Assembly: GCA_016342585.1 (NCBI GenBank)
Contig: JAEINK010000013.1
Span: forward strand, 16,476 to 80,475
Length of the DNA: 64,000 bases
DNA from: Spirochaetales bacterium
GTDB taxonomy: Bacteria; Spirochaetota; Spirochaetia; UBA9216
Reading direction: 5' to 3'
Each line of letters opens with the position of its first letter. Within the stretch, counting starts at the first letter, position 1. Position numbers and translations under genes: made by a program. Of the stretch, positions 35,741 through 44,758 are shown one piece after another. The notes under the pieces were generated by a model. It saw only the letters and a program-made list of their open reading frames with translations, ran no database searches and was not told where the DNA came from.

Positions 35741-37549
35741 CTAAACCAACTGTGAAATCTTCCCTTTAATAAGATGAGTATTGACCATCTCTTCCTTACC
35801 CTTGAGAGCAATTGGCTCCTGTGCTTCGGCAGAAAAACTGCCCTCGATAAGTTCCCAGGTTGAATCGCTTACGAGAACACTATCGCAAGGGGCTGAGCTT
35901 TCCAGTCTCTGAGCCACATTAACAGCGTCTCCAATTATCGTGTAATCACGACGGAAAAATCTGCTCCCTAAATCCCCCTGGACAACCTCTCCGGAGTTGA
36001 TCCCAACACGGATATGGATAGGTTTAATCGCTGTCTTATTGAATTCAGCCAGCGCTTCTATCATCTCAATTCCTGTCTTAACCGCCATATAAGCTCCGTT
36101 TTCTTTGCCGCCATAAATTGCCATTACTGCATCACCTATGAATTTGTCGATTGTTCCCCCGTTATTCCTGATAATATCAACCATCAGATCGAAGTATCCA
36201 TTCAAAAGATTAATAACAGTTTCAGGGGTGAGTGATTCGCACAAGGGCGTAAAACCCACAATATCGGTAAAAAGGATTGTTCTGTACTTCTCTTCGGCTC
36301 TCATGGTTAAGGGGGAGCCGGATTTGGCTAAATGCCCGGCATGATCCATGGCCGCTTCGGAAATATACATGCTCATGGCATCCCGTTCTTTAATAAACCG
36401 GTACTCACCCAGGAGTTTTTCGACGGCGACAAGCATACGTTCAACGACGAAGGGTTTCGAAATAAACTCACTCACTCCGGCACTTCGATTTTTGATCAAA
36501 TCGAGCTTGCTGTCTTTGGAGCTGAGCATAATAACCGGGCAGGATTTTGTGGCAGGATCTTTTCTGAGGGTTCTTACAACCTCTCGTCCATCCATAACAT
36601 GCAGTACCTGGGAAATTATAAAGAGATCAATCTGATGTTCATGGGCTAATTCGATTATTTCAGATCCGGAATTAGCTGTAATGCATTGAAATCCCTGTTT
36701 CTTCAATCCGGTAACTATCATATTTGTAATGAGTCTGGATGAGTCGGCTACAAGGATGGTTTCCCTGTTTTCAGGAACTGAATTCAGGAAGCTGTTGATT
36801 CGGCTTATGAGTTCGGCAGGGTTTATCGGTTTGGTGATATAATCATCCGCTCCGGATTCAAAAGCTTTGTCAATGTGCATACCATCGGTGATCGAAGACT
36901 GGATTAATACGGGAATGGACTGGAGTTTTTCGTTCTCTTTGATCTTTTTGCATACTCCATATCCATCAAGCTTAGGCATCTCTATGTCAGTGATAATAAG
37001 ATCCGGAATTAACTCTTCGGCTTTTAAAATGCCTTCAATCCCGTCATATGCATGTTCCAGCCTGTATCCCTGGGGTGTAATAATGGTATCAACCATTTTA
37101 TGAATCAAGTTACTATCATCAATAAAAAGGATCACTTCCTCATCTCTACAGGCCTGGGATCCAATGCTCTCTTCAGCAAAATCCAGGAGATCCGAGCCGT
37201 TGAAGGGAAGCTGAAAAGCACCATCCGCCCCCCAGGACAGAAAATCATTTTTTTCAGTTGGATTTATAGAAAATGAAAGCACAAGGCTCTCTTCAATCCC
37301 CGTATGATCCCTTAGTTCATCAAGGTCGGTAAAAAAAGTGTCTTGAGGGTCCGTGTCGATCAGGATAACCTCTGGAATACCCCTAGAATTTTGAGATTCA
37401 AGAGTAGAAAATGGGGCTGATAAAAAACTCTCCGATGATTCATAAAAGATGATCTCTTCGATGTTATTCTCTTTCAGGGTTTCCGAAAGTAGTATGATTG
37501 CTTTTTGTTTATCGGTGATGATGTGAAGTCGATTGATGATCTTTTCCAT
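35741..37549 (-). CDS. three-receiver class III adenylate cyclase
   Basis: Product of 602 residues. Three receiver-like domains come first: one with EVILIDTDPQ (about 65), a good one with DLIITDIEMPKLDGYG (Asp about 188), and one with DLFIISQVLHVMDG (Ser where the phospho-Asp should be). A class III cyclase follows (about 410-590): FTDIVGF and GDAVMAIYG hold the two metal Asp, DKFIGD has the adenine-binding Lys, YTIIGDAVNVAQRLE shows Thr at the second specificity site plus the Asn and Arg of catalysis. The Lys/Thr pair is the class IIIb type. It makes cAMP in response to phospho-relay. No ribosome binding site is seen; TATATT lies five bases before the ATG. Confidence 0.9.
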   Translation of the reverse strand: MEKIINRLHIITDKQKAIILLSETLKENNIEEIIFYESSESFLSAPFSTLESQNSRGIPEVILIDTDPQDTFFTDLDELRDHTGIEESLVLSFSINPTEKNDFLSWGADGAFQLPFNGSDLLDFAEESIGSQACRDEEVILFIDDSNLIHKMVDTIITPQGYRLEHAYDGIEGILKAEELIPDLIITDIEMPKLDGYGVCKKIKENEKLQSIPVLIQSSITDGMHIDKAFESGADDYITKPINPAELISRINSFLNSVPENRETILVADSSRLITNMIVTGLKKQGFQCITANSGSEIIELAHEHQIDLFIISQVLHVMDGREVVRTLRKDPATKSCPVIMLSSKDSKLDLIKNRSAGVSEFISKPFVVERMLVAVEKLLGEYRFIKERDAMSMYISEAAMDHAGHLAKSGSPLTMRAEEKYRTILFTDIVGFTPLCESLTPETVINLLNGYFDLMVDIIRNNGGTIDKFIGDAVMAIYGGKENGAYMAVKTGIEMIEALAEFNKTAIKPIHIRVGINSGEVVQGDLGSRFFRRDYTIIGDAVNVAQRLESSAPCDSVLVSDSTWELIEGSFSAEAQEPIALKGKEEMVNTHLIKGKISQLV

Positions 37550-37631
37550 AAGCTAATATAGATCTTAATCTCGGTTCTGCCCAGATAAAATCTGTAATCT
37601 ATCAGGTAAATGACTTGTATTAAATTTGCTC

Positions 37632-37661
37632 TTGATATTGGGAATGATATACATGTAATAT
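37632..37661 (+). promoter_or_regulatory. possible promoter of the ABC-F gene
   Basis: TTGATA (37632-37637) and TAATAT (37656-37661) with an 18-base spacer, 39 bases before the ATG. Confidence 0.4.
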
Positions 37662-37699
37662 TAGTTTCTTTTTATCCGAAATTTTATTGAAGGAATCAA

Positions 37700-39601
37700 A
37701 TGAACCTTTTCTCTTTTAATAACCTTACAAAAAGCAGGTCTGGCCGATTGCTTTTTAATGATATAAGCCTTGGAATGAACTCAGGAGACAAAATTGCTTT
37801 AATCGGAACAAACGGGACGGGTAAGACAACCCTTCTGAATATGCTCTGTGGCAGGCTTGAACCCGATTCAGGGACTATTCACTTCAACAGGGAAACTCGT
37901 ATCAGTTATTTGGATCAGCAGGCTGTATTCACATCAGATGATACGGTATTTGATTTCCTTTTGAAGGATGATAACCCTGTTTTCGCTTTACTCCGTGATT
38001 ATCACCATTGTGTACATGGTTCCGGTGAAGCGGAAGATAAAGGCTGTACCCATGTCCTTGAGCGGATGGATCTGGAGAATGGCTGGGGATTAGAGAGTAA
38101 AATCCGCACCATGTTGTACGAGATGGGCATTAATGATGGTGAGGTTCTCATGTCTTCACTTTCCGGTGGTATGCGCCGTAGAGCGGCCCTGACGCGCGCC
38201 CTGCTGGGGGATTCTAACCTTCTCATCCTGGATGAACCAACAAACCATCTAGATATCCCTACTATCCTGAGGTTGCAGAAGATCCTTCAGAAAACCGATC
38301 AGGCTATCCTCCTTGTTACACATGATAGATACCTGGCCGATGAGGTCTGCGGAAAGATTTGGGAATTGGATGACCAGAAGATTTATTCCCATGAAGGGGG
38401 TTACAGTGCATTTCTTGAACGGCGGGCAGAGAGGCTTGAAGAGCAGAAGAATCGTCAGCTTAAAATATCCAACATCCTTAGAACAGAGCTGGAATGGCTA
38501 GCCAGAGGGCCCAGAGCAAGAGCGACAAAAGATAAAAAAAGAAAAGAACGCATCTATAACTTGATGGACGAGAAAAAGATAGATACAAGCCGGGATTTGA
38601 GCTTTTCGACGAATGAAGGGCGAACCATAAAAAGGATCCTTGAGCTGGAAAAGGTCGATGTAAGTTTTCAGGATAAAACGATCCTTAAGAATTTTTCCTT
38701 TGAATTTCTGCCTGGTCAGAAGATTGGGATCCTGGGGCCAAACGGGGCCGGTAAGACGACCATGCTGAACCTGATTGCCGAAGAGATAGAAAACGCCGGC
38801 GGTACGGTGGCAGGAGTCATAGATCGGGGGGTAAATACCAGGGTGGGGTACTTCCGACAGCTTACACCGAAGATGAAAGATTTGGGTGTTATAGAATTCC
38901 TGAAAGAAACGGCTCCCATGTTGACCCTGGCCGATGGTCGAAATTATACACCGACCCAACTTCTGGAATGGTTTCAGTTTCCGAAATCCTTACATTATCA
39001 GCCCATATCGACCTTATCCGGAGGAGAAAGAAGACGCCTTTTTCTTGTAGATGTTCTCCTCCACAACCCGAATTTCCTGATGCTCGATGAACCGACAAAT
39101 GATCTGGATCTCCAGACTCTTTCGGCTTTGGAGAATTTCCTGACCGGTTTTTCGGGCTGCCTTTTAGTAGTTTCACACGACAGATCCTTCCTGGATAGAA
39201 CGGTGGATTCCCTTCTGGTTCTTGATGGAGAAGGTGGAGTCTCAGGCTTTCCCGGTAGTTGTACTGATTATCTTGAATATGTGGAAGATATACGAAAAAG
39301 AGAACAAAAATCAGATTCCTTAAAAGAAGGAAAGACTAAACCGGAAAAGAATAATTACCGCAAAAAAGATGATAATGGTCCCAAAAAACTTTCCTTTAAT
39401 GAAAAAAAAGAGCTTTCCAGTATTGAAGATGAAATCGCTTCATTAGAAGATGAACAGGCTGAGCTTGAAAACTCTTTTTCTGCTGCCAACCCGGACCCGG
39501 AACTTCTTAAGAAAAACACGGTAAGATTTACCGAAGTAGGGGAACTGCTCGAGGCTAAATATGCACGATGGGAAGAGTTGAGTGCAAGGGAGCACATTTA
39601 G
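37700..39601 (+). CDS. ABC-F ATPase, Uup-like
   Basis: Product of 633 residues without membrane segments. Two nucleotide-binding domains: GTNGTGKTTLL (about 36), LSGGMRRRAALTRALL, LLILDEPTNHLD; then GPNGAGKTTML (about 346), LSGGERRRLFLV, FLMLDEPTNDLD. A linker rich in Arg/Lys (ARGPRARATKDKKRKER) joins them, as in the family. The C-terminal ~100 residues are charged and coiled-coil (LSSIEDEIASLEDEQAELE), the Uup hallmark, and may bind DNA or ribosomes. ABC-F proteins act on the ribosome. The gene stands alone and ends at a strong terminator. Confidence 0.92.
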   Translation: MNLFSFNNLTKSRSGRLLFNDISLGMNSGDKIALIGTNGTGKTTLLNMLCGRLEPDSGTIHFNRETRISYLDQQAVFTSDDTVFDFLLKDDNPVFALLRDYHHCVHGSGEAEDKGCTHVLERMDLENGWGLESKIRTMLYEMGINDGEVLMSSLSGGMRRRAALTRALLGDSNLLILDEPTNHLDIPTILRLQKILQKTDQAILLVTHDRYLADEVCGKIWELDDQKIYSHEGGYSAFLERRAERLEEQKNRQLKISNILRTELEWLARGPRARATKDKKRKERIYNLMDEKKIDTSRDLSFSTNEGRTIKRILELEKVDVSFQDKTILKNFSFEFLPGQKIGILGPNGAGKTTMLNLIAEEIENAGGTVAGVIDRGVNTRVGYFRQLTPKMKDLGVIEFLKETAPMLTLADGRNYTPTQLLEWFQFPKSLHYQPISTLSGGERRRLFLVDVLLHNPNFLMLDEPTNDLDLQTLSALENFLTGFSGCLLVVSHDRSFLDRTVDSLLVLDGEGGVSGFPGSCTDYLEYVEDIRKREQKSDSLKEGKTKPEKNNYRKKDDNGPKKLSFNEKKELSSIEDEIASLEDEQAELENSFSAANPDPELLKKNTVRFTEVGELLEAKYARWEELSAREHI

Positions 39602-39631
39602 ATCTTAAGGTTTCAAGTTATTTGAAAGTAA

Positions 39632-39659
39632 AAAGACCGTCGTTTTGCCGACGGTCTTT
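39632..39659. terminator. bidirectional terminator
   Basis: AAAGACCGTCG (39632-39642) pairs with CGACGGTCTTT (39649-39659). It separates the convergent ABC-F gene and the minus-strand envelope module. Confidence 0.85.
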
Positions 39660-39681
39660 AAGTATTGATTCCTAATAAATT

Positions 39682-42600
39682 CTACCAGATTGTGTATTTC
39701 TCATTCAGGTAGTTGTGAATTATTTCAATTGCTTCATCAGATAATGCTTCTTGATATACTATAAATTCTGGAACATATCCGCTAAAGGCATAGGTTCGGA
39801 AATTGCTATTGTGGTTACCAAGCGTAAATTGATAAAACCGACGTGTTCCAGTAATGATTTGATTTGTGTAACTTGTGAGAGGATCACTATTTGTATTTAT
39901 TTCTTCAGAACCGTTAGCCCAAAACCTGTAACTATCAGTAGTACTGAAATCTGATTCAGCATTCCAATAACGGATTCGGTTTATTATGCTGAAAGTATTG
40001 TTTAAAGCCGCATCTTTTTCTGAATAATATGTTACACCAGGGAAACCATTATAAAAATCAGTTGTTGAATCATAAACCCTGAGATATGGGGTATTAGAAC
40101 CATAAAGATATGTGCGACCTCCGGAGTCCATAAAATCTTTTGGTCTCATAATGGTGATCACAGTAAACTCGCTTAAATAAGTACCAATACCAGGTATATA
40201 AAGAACATCTCCGTTATAGTATTCTCCCGTAGCAATACCGGTTCCTGTAGTATATTCAGGTAAACCATCATCATCCCTAAATCTAAGAGCCGGTTGCCCG
40301 TTTAATTCTTCAACATTCGAATAATACTCAGGTAAACGTCTTGTATGAGCATTCATGCTATTTGTTTCTGCGTTATTTCTTTCAACCGCATTAAAGCTGC
40401 TGAGTTCGATTATTTCACCGGTACTAAAATCAGGCCATTTAGTAACATAATCTTTAGTTCCCCCATTTATTTGGTCTGTTTCATTTACTGTGTCAGTACC
40501 CAATCGAATATTCTTGGCATCCAACCAGATATATGGAGATGCAACAAGTGTTGGAGCATTTGTACCACCTCTAATATTAAGTGTAAAAACACTTTCATCT
40601 AAATCATCAGTGTTTATGATAAAACTATCACCAAATCCACCTTCTGTTTCGGGGTCAAACCTCAGAGTGACAATCATAGAGTTTCCTGCTGAAATTGTTC
40701 CTGCTGTACCTGAATATTGAGAGAATGGTGAAGAAGGCGCTATAAAATTATTTATTTGTAAATCAACATTTCCATCATTTCTTAAAATAATATCTTTGCT
40801 GGTAGGTCCTGCATCTATTCCGATGATAACAAAATAAACAGCACAATCATCACAATTATATTCGGTAGTTCCCACAAGAACCGTCAATTCTCCAGTATCA
40901 CCCTCTCCTGTGAGGTTTAGAATGTAGTTCGTATCATCCTGATCATTACTTCCGATTGTAACAGCTCCTGTAATTACACTTTCAGACAGGGGAGTGAAGC
41001 TGACAGTGAAAGTCTCCGTTTCTGCAGGATTTAATATGAAAGGTGTTGAAGGAGGTGACATGGAATAGTCATTAACACCTGCAGAAAGAACAACGTTGGA
41101 AATAGTAAGAGGGTATGTTCCTGTGTTTTCAATCGTATAGATTTTAACACCGCTTGTTTCATTTAACTTTTGGTATTCGAAATCCGATGCAGCGCCACCA
41201 TTGGTGAATGTTGTTGCACCTTCCGTGACTTCAATTTCAGGAGTTACACCTATACCTGTAAGCTTTAAAATAAAGGGGTTTTCATCTGCGTCATTGCTGA
41301 AAACAGATAGTGAAGCGTCTAATGTTCCAGTCGATGTGGGGGAAAAAGTAATAGTCTTATATATACTGTCTCCGGGGGCAATATTAGCAGATGTTGAGCT
41401 GTCAGAGAATGAATAATTGGTTGCATTAGTAATATTAATTCCGGAAATCACAAGATTTGCAGACCCGGAATTTTTAATCTGAAAATCCATATTCTGAGAT
41501 TGACCTTTTAATATATTACCATAATCATAGGTTGTAACATTGCTTTCATAGTCTGATGCGCTTCGAAGTACAGATATTTCAGGTAGAGGTGTGGCCGTTG
41601 CCTCTCCAGAAATACTCAAGATAAATGGATCATCTTCCGGATCATCGGAATCGATTGTAATTGTTGTCGGTAAAGAACCAGTTGTTTGAGGTGTAAAGGC
41701 CAGTGTAAAAGTTGAACTTCCACCCGGGACTATTGATGTTTCATTTAAAGAACTGCCAAGAGTATAATTTGTCGTATCACCTAAAGTAACTGTAGTTATA
41801 TTGAGCGCAGAACTTCCTTCATTGAATATTGTGAATTGAATACTTGTTGAATTGGTGTCTACAACCCTTGAATCAAAAGTGTAGGGGGTACTGTTGTGAA
41901 AATATTCGGTTGTTCCGCTTTTCAAAGTAAGCTCTGGACTCGCAACGCCTGTACCCGTCAGTTTAAGAACGAATGGGTTTTCATCGGAATCTGTTGATGG
42001 GATAGACAATATGGCCTCTTTAACACCACCCGACTGTGGATCAAAAGTTATTGTTTTATAGATTACATCTCCAGGTGCCAAGGTATAACTGGTTGTTAAA
42101 TCACTGAAGGAATAGTTCGTATTATCTGTTAAATTGATTCCGGATATAACTAAATTGGCTGTGCCTGTATTAGAGATTTCAAAAATTGTATTTGGCGGTG
42201 TTAATACACCCACATCAATGGAACCATAATTGTAGATAGTATCATCACTTATAAAATCTACACCTGCCCTTTTAACAGTCACTTCAGGTGTGGCAAGCTG
42301 TGTACCGGTACCTTGTACATTAATTATGAAATCAGAAGACTCTGAGTCTGTATACCCGATAACAATTTCAGCGTTCAAAGTTGTTTCGTGAGTGACCTCT
42401 AGGGAGGGCTGAAAAACAATGGTAAACTCCTTTTCTTCAGCAGGAACAAGGGTAAAAGGTGTGATTACTCCTGATGTATTAATAGCAAAAGGATTCCCGG
42501 TAAGTGTCTCAAGCTCAATCGAATCTATAGTTAGATTTTCATGGCCTGCATTTATGAGAGTAATTGTTTTTGCGGTAGATACATTACCAAGGATAATTGA

Positions 42601-43161
42601 ATTGAAATCAGCTGCAGAGGAATCATCGTCAATCTCAATATCATTAAGATTAACTTGGAGTGTCTGACCCGTATCACCATAACCTGTACAGTCTATTGTA
42701 AAATTTCCATATTCTTCATCTGATGAACCAATTGTAATCACAGCATCAATCTGTCCTTCATGGGTAAGGACTGAAGGCTGAAAAACAACACTGAATTCTG
42801 CTGTATCATCCGGTGAAAGGGTGTAGGGCAGAGGCATTGATGAATAATCAAGAACAAAGGGGTTATTTCCGATACCACCGGTATCGAGCGATATTGTAGT
42901 AACAGTCATATCTATTTGGCCAATATTTTCAATTGTTATGGTTTGAGGTGACGATGGAGTTGCATCAATAAGTTCATATCCAAAATCGATTGTAAAGTTA
43001 TCACTACTAATTACGTTATCCGAAATACTGACCTGAATTGTTCTACCATTGGCCACCGACTCGACATAGGACTGTAATGGTTCATAATAACCCACTTCAC
43101 AGGCAGTAAAAACAGCTATAAAAATAAGTAATACTATAAAAAGCTTATTAAGCGATTTCAT
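39682..43161 (-). CDS. giant lipoprotein with choice-of-anchor-D/ASH repeats and LamG-like end
   Basis: Product of 1159 residues. A lipoprotein signal ends in AVFTAC (Cys about 21). Residues ~40-860 are about seven repeats of ~105-115 residues, each with a strand F.YG....G......TI.N.GT..L.I..I, then Y.L.PG....T..F.P, then I.S.D.DE.PF.L.LTG.G. This is the ASPM-SPD2-Hydin (ASH)/choice-of-anchor-D pattern. The last ~260 residues look like a LamG/concanavalin-like domain (YIWLDAKNIRLG, NGQPALRFRDDDG, FIVYQEALSDEAIEIIHNYL). Probably a long surface stalk with a binding head. It overlaps the next upstream gene by 14 bases. Confidence 0.8.
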   Translation of the reverse strand: MKSLNKLFIVLLIFIAVFTACEVGYYEPLQSYVESVANGRTIQVSISDNVISSDNFTIDFGYELIDATPSSPQTITIENIGQIDMTVTTISLDTGGIGNNPFVLDYSSMPLPYTLSPDDTAEFSVVFQPSVLTHEGQIDAVITIGSSDEEYGNFTIDCTGYGDTGQTLQVNLNDIEIDDDSSAADFNSIILGNVSTAKTITLINAGHENLTIDSIELETLTGNPFAINTSGVITPFTLVPAEEKEFTIVFQPSLEVTHETTLNAEIVIGYTDSESSDFIINVQGTGTQLATPEVTVKRAGVDFISDDTIYNYGSIDVGVLTPPNTIFEISNTGTANLVISGINLTDNTNYSFSDLTTSYTLAPGDVIYKTITFDPQSGGVKEAILSIPSTDSDENPFVLKLTGTGVASPELTLKSGTTEYFHNSTPYTFDSRVVDTNSTSIQFTIFNEGSSALNITTVTLGDTTNYTLGSSLNETSIVPGGSSTFTLAFTPQTTGSLPTTITIDSDDPEDDPFILSISGEATATPLPEISVLRSASDYESNVTTYDYGNILKGQSQNMDFQIKNSGSANLVISGINITNATNYSFSDSSTSANIAPGDSIYKTITFSPTSTGTLDASLSVFSNDADENPFILKLTGIGVTPEIEVTEGATTFTNGGAASDFEYQKLNETSGVKIYTIENTGTYPLTISNVVLSAGVNDYSMSPPSTPFILNPAETETFTVSFTPLSESVITGAVTIGSNDQDDTNYILNLTGEGDTGELTVLVGTTEYNCDDCAVYFVIIGIDAGPTSKDIILRNDGNVDLQINNFIAPSSPFSQYSGTAGTISAGNSMIVTLRFDPETEGGFGDSFIINTDDLDESVFTLNIRGGTNAPTLVASPYIWLDAKNIRLGTDTVNETDQINGGTKDYVTKWPDFSTGEIIELSSFNAVERNNAETNSMNAHTRRLPEYYSNVEELNGQPALRFRDDDGLPEYTTGTGIATGEYYNGDVLYIPGIGTYLSEFTVITIMRPKDFMDSGGRTYLYGSNTPYLRVYDSTTDFYNGFPGVTYYSEKDAALNNTFSIINRIRYWNAESDFSTTDSYRFWANGSEEINTNSDPLTSYTNQIITGTRRFYQFTLGNHNSNFRTYAFSGYVPEFIVYQEALSDEAIEIIHNYLNEKYTIW

Positions 43162-44758
43162 TTAAAGCCTCCAGAATCTTGCTATCGTATTTCTCTGTCT
43201 CTTCCATGAGGGAGCTGATGGCAGATTCTCTATCCTGTATAGATTTATAATTTCTTGAGGAAATAAGTGAGACAAAACTTTCGACGACGTGAATTACACG
43301 GGCGATGTAGGGAATATCCGTATCCCTCAAGCCAGACGGGTATCCCGTTCCATCCAGATTTTCGTGATGCTTCATGATTCCATCTTTAAACAGAGGCTGG
43401 TACTCTTTTTCAACAAAGAATATCATGTTTAAACCCAAGTTTACGTGATTCTTGATAATGTCGAACTCCTCTTCATTAATCTGTTCTTTGGACAAAATGT
43501 CTGCATCGATGCTTAAGAAGCCAATATCGTAGACCATGGCTACCGCAAAATGTGTAATACAGGTTTTTTCGTCATATCCCATTTCCTTGGATATTTTGAA
43601 CACTAGTTCAGAAATATTTCGTGAATTATTTTTTCTATTGGTAGCCTGATCGATCTGTTCTCCATATTTTTTACAAGTGGCAAGCATCTCTTTAAACTTT
43701 TCTCCATCACCGTCGGGGGACGGCAGGGCTGCCCTTCTGGAAGGATCTTCTAATTGAAGGTGTTCCATGGTTTCTGCTACATCGGGAAGGGCAAACTGAT
43801 TGTTTATAGATGTAATCGGTCTGGTGTTCTGCATGGTATAGAGTGTATTTTCGAACTGTCTCTGACTCTGCTGTGAATTTCGTATGGAAATAAAGATAAG
43901 AAGTCCAAATCCTATAAAAAGAAAAAGTCCAATTACAGCGATAAGCAGAATCACATAGAGGCTCATTTTCTCACCGGAAGATGCAATATTATCCTGTTTA
44001 ACAATTGAGGATTGAAGAATTTCACTGAATTCTTTTTGCTGATTCGCTGCAATTTCATCTCTTGATTCCATTAGTTCCATCATACGTTGTTCGTAGGCGG
44101 CTCGTTCAGCCTGGAACTGTTGGGATCTCTGGATTTCAAGTGCCTGAGCACTGTTCATATCCTCACGAAGGGCTTCCTGCTGGGCTTCATTTCTTTCTAT
44201 TTCCGCCTGGCGCGCGGATTCAAGCTGAGCCTGGTAGGCTTGCTCTTTTTCTTCGTAAAGTCTTCGCTCTTCTGCTCTGATTGCCGCAAGTCTTGCCTGT
44301 TCTGAGCGTTCTACTTCAAGTGCCTGGTTGATCTGTTCTATTCGAATCCTCTCCTGTTCTTCCCGGAGAAGTCTCTCTTCTTCTGCTCTGTTGGCTTCTT
44401 CTTTATCAAGACGAAGCTGTTTATACTCCGCTGTTGCTTCCTTTACTCTAAAAGAAGAAATAACAGGAAATTGCTCAAGTCTTGCAATTATTTCATCCAT
44501 ATCTTCAAATTTTTCAGTTTCAATTAGATCAGTTATATGGAAAAAATAGATTTTTTCACCAAGAATACGGGCCGGCAGGGGAAGTTCTTCCCCTTCATAG
44601 AGGTTTAGAACAAAGTTTATATACAAATACGCCTCATTATAGTTTTTCTTCAAATATTCCTGATTTGCCTGACTCAAATATCTTTCTTCAAGGTTCTGTG
44701 CGAATCCTGAAAAAGAGATGAAAAGGATGATGATTATTAAAAGTATTTTCTTATTCAT
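43148..44758 (-). CDS. membrane protein with coiled coil and degenerate HD-GYP domain
   Basis: Product of 536 residues. Signal peptide (IIIILFISFSGFAQ), a short TPR-like region, then a long charged coiled coil (EEANRAEEERLLREEQERI ... about residues 115-235), one membrane helix (LYVILLIAVIGLFLFIGFG, about 270) and a cytoplasmic C-terminal HD-GYP domain. That domain keeps NHVNLG and HHENLDGTGYPSGL but has YDIG where HDIG is required, and ESF for the later Asp. It therefore probably binds rather than cleaves c-di-GMP. Topology suggests transfer of information between envelope and cytoplasm. Middle gene of an overlapping three-gene set. Confidence 0.82.
   Translation of the reverse strand: MNKKILLIIIILFISFSGFAQNLEERYLSQANQEYLKKNYNEAYLYINFVLNLYEGEELPLPARILGEKIYFFHITDLIETEKFEDMDEIIARLEQFPVISSFRVKEATAEYKQLRLDKEEANRAEEERLLREEQERIRIEQINQALEVERSEQARLAAIRAEERRLYEEKEQAYQAQLESARQAEIERNEAQQEALREDMNSAQALEIQRSQQFQAERAAYEQRMMELMESRDEIAANQQKEFSEILQSSIVKQDNIASSGEKMSLYVILLIAVIGLFLFIGFGLLIFISIRNSQQSQRQFENTLYTMQNTRPITSINNQFALPDVAETMEHLQLEDPSRRAALPSPDGDGEKFKEMLATCKKYGEQIDQATNRKNNSRNISELVFKISKEMGYDEKTCITHFAVAMVYDIGFLSIDADILSKEQINEEEFDIIKNHVNLGLNMIFFVEKEYQPLFKDGIMKHHENLDGTGYPSGLRDTDIPYIARVIHVVESFVSLISSRNYKSIQDRESAISSLMEETEKYDSKILEALNEIA

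Noticed and set aside
44062..44305. Plus-strand open frames opposite the coiled-coil genes (44062-44721, 45447-45782)
   Set aside because: They are reverse-strand shadows of the Glu/Arg-rich repeats (long Ser/Phe/Leu runs), without ribosome binding sites.
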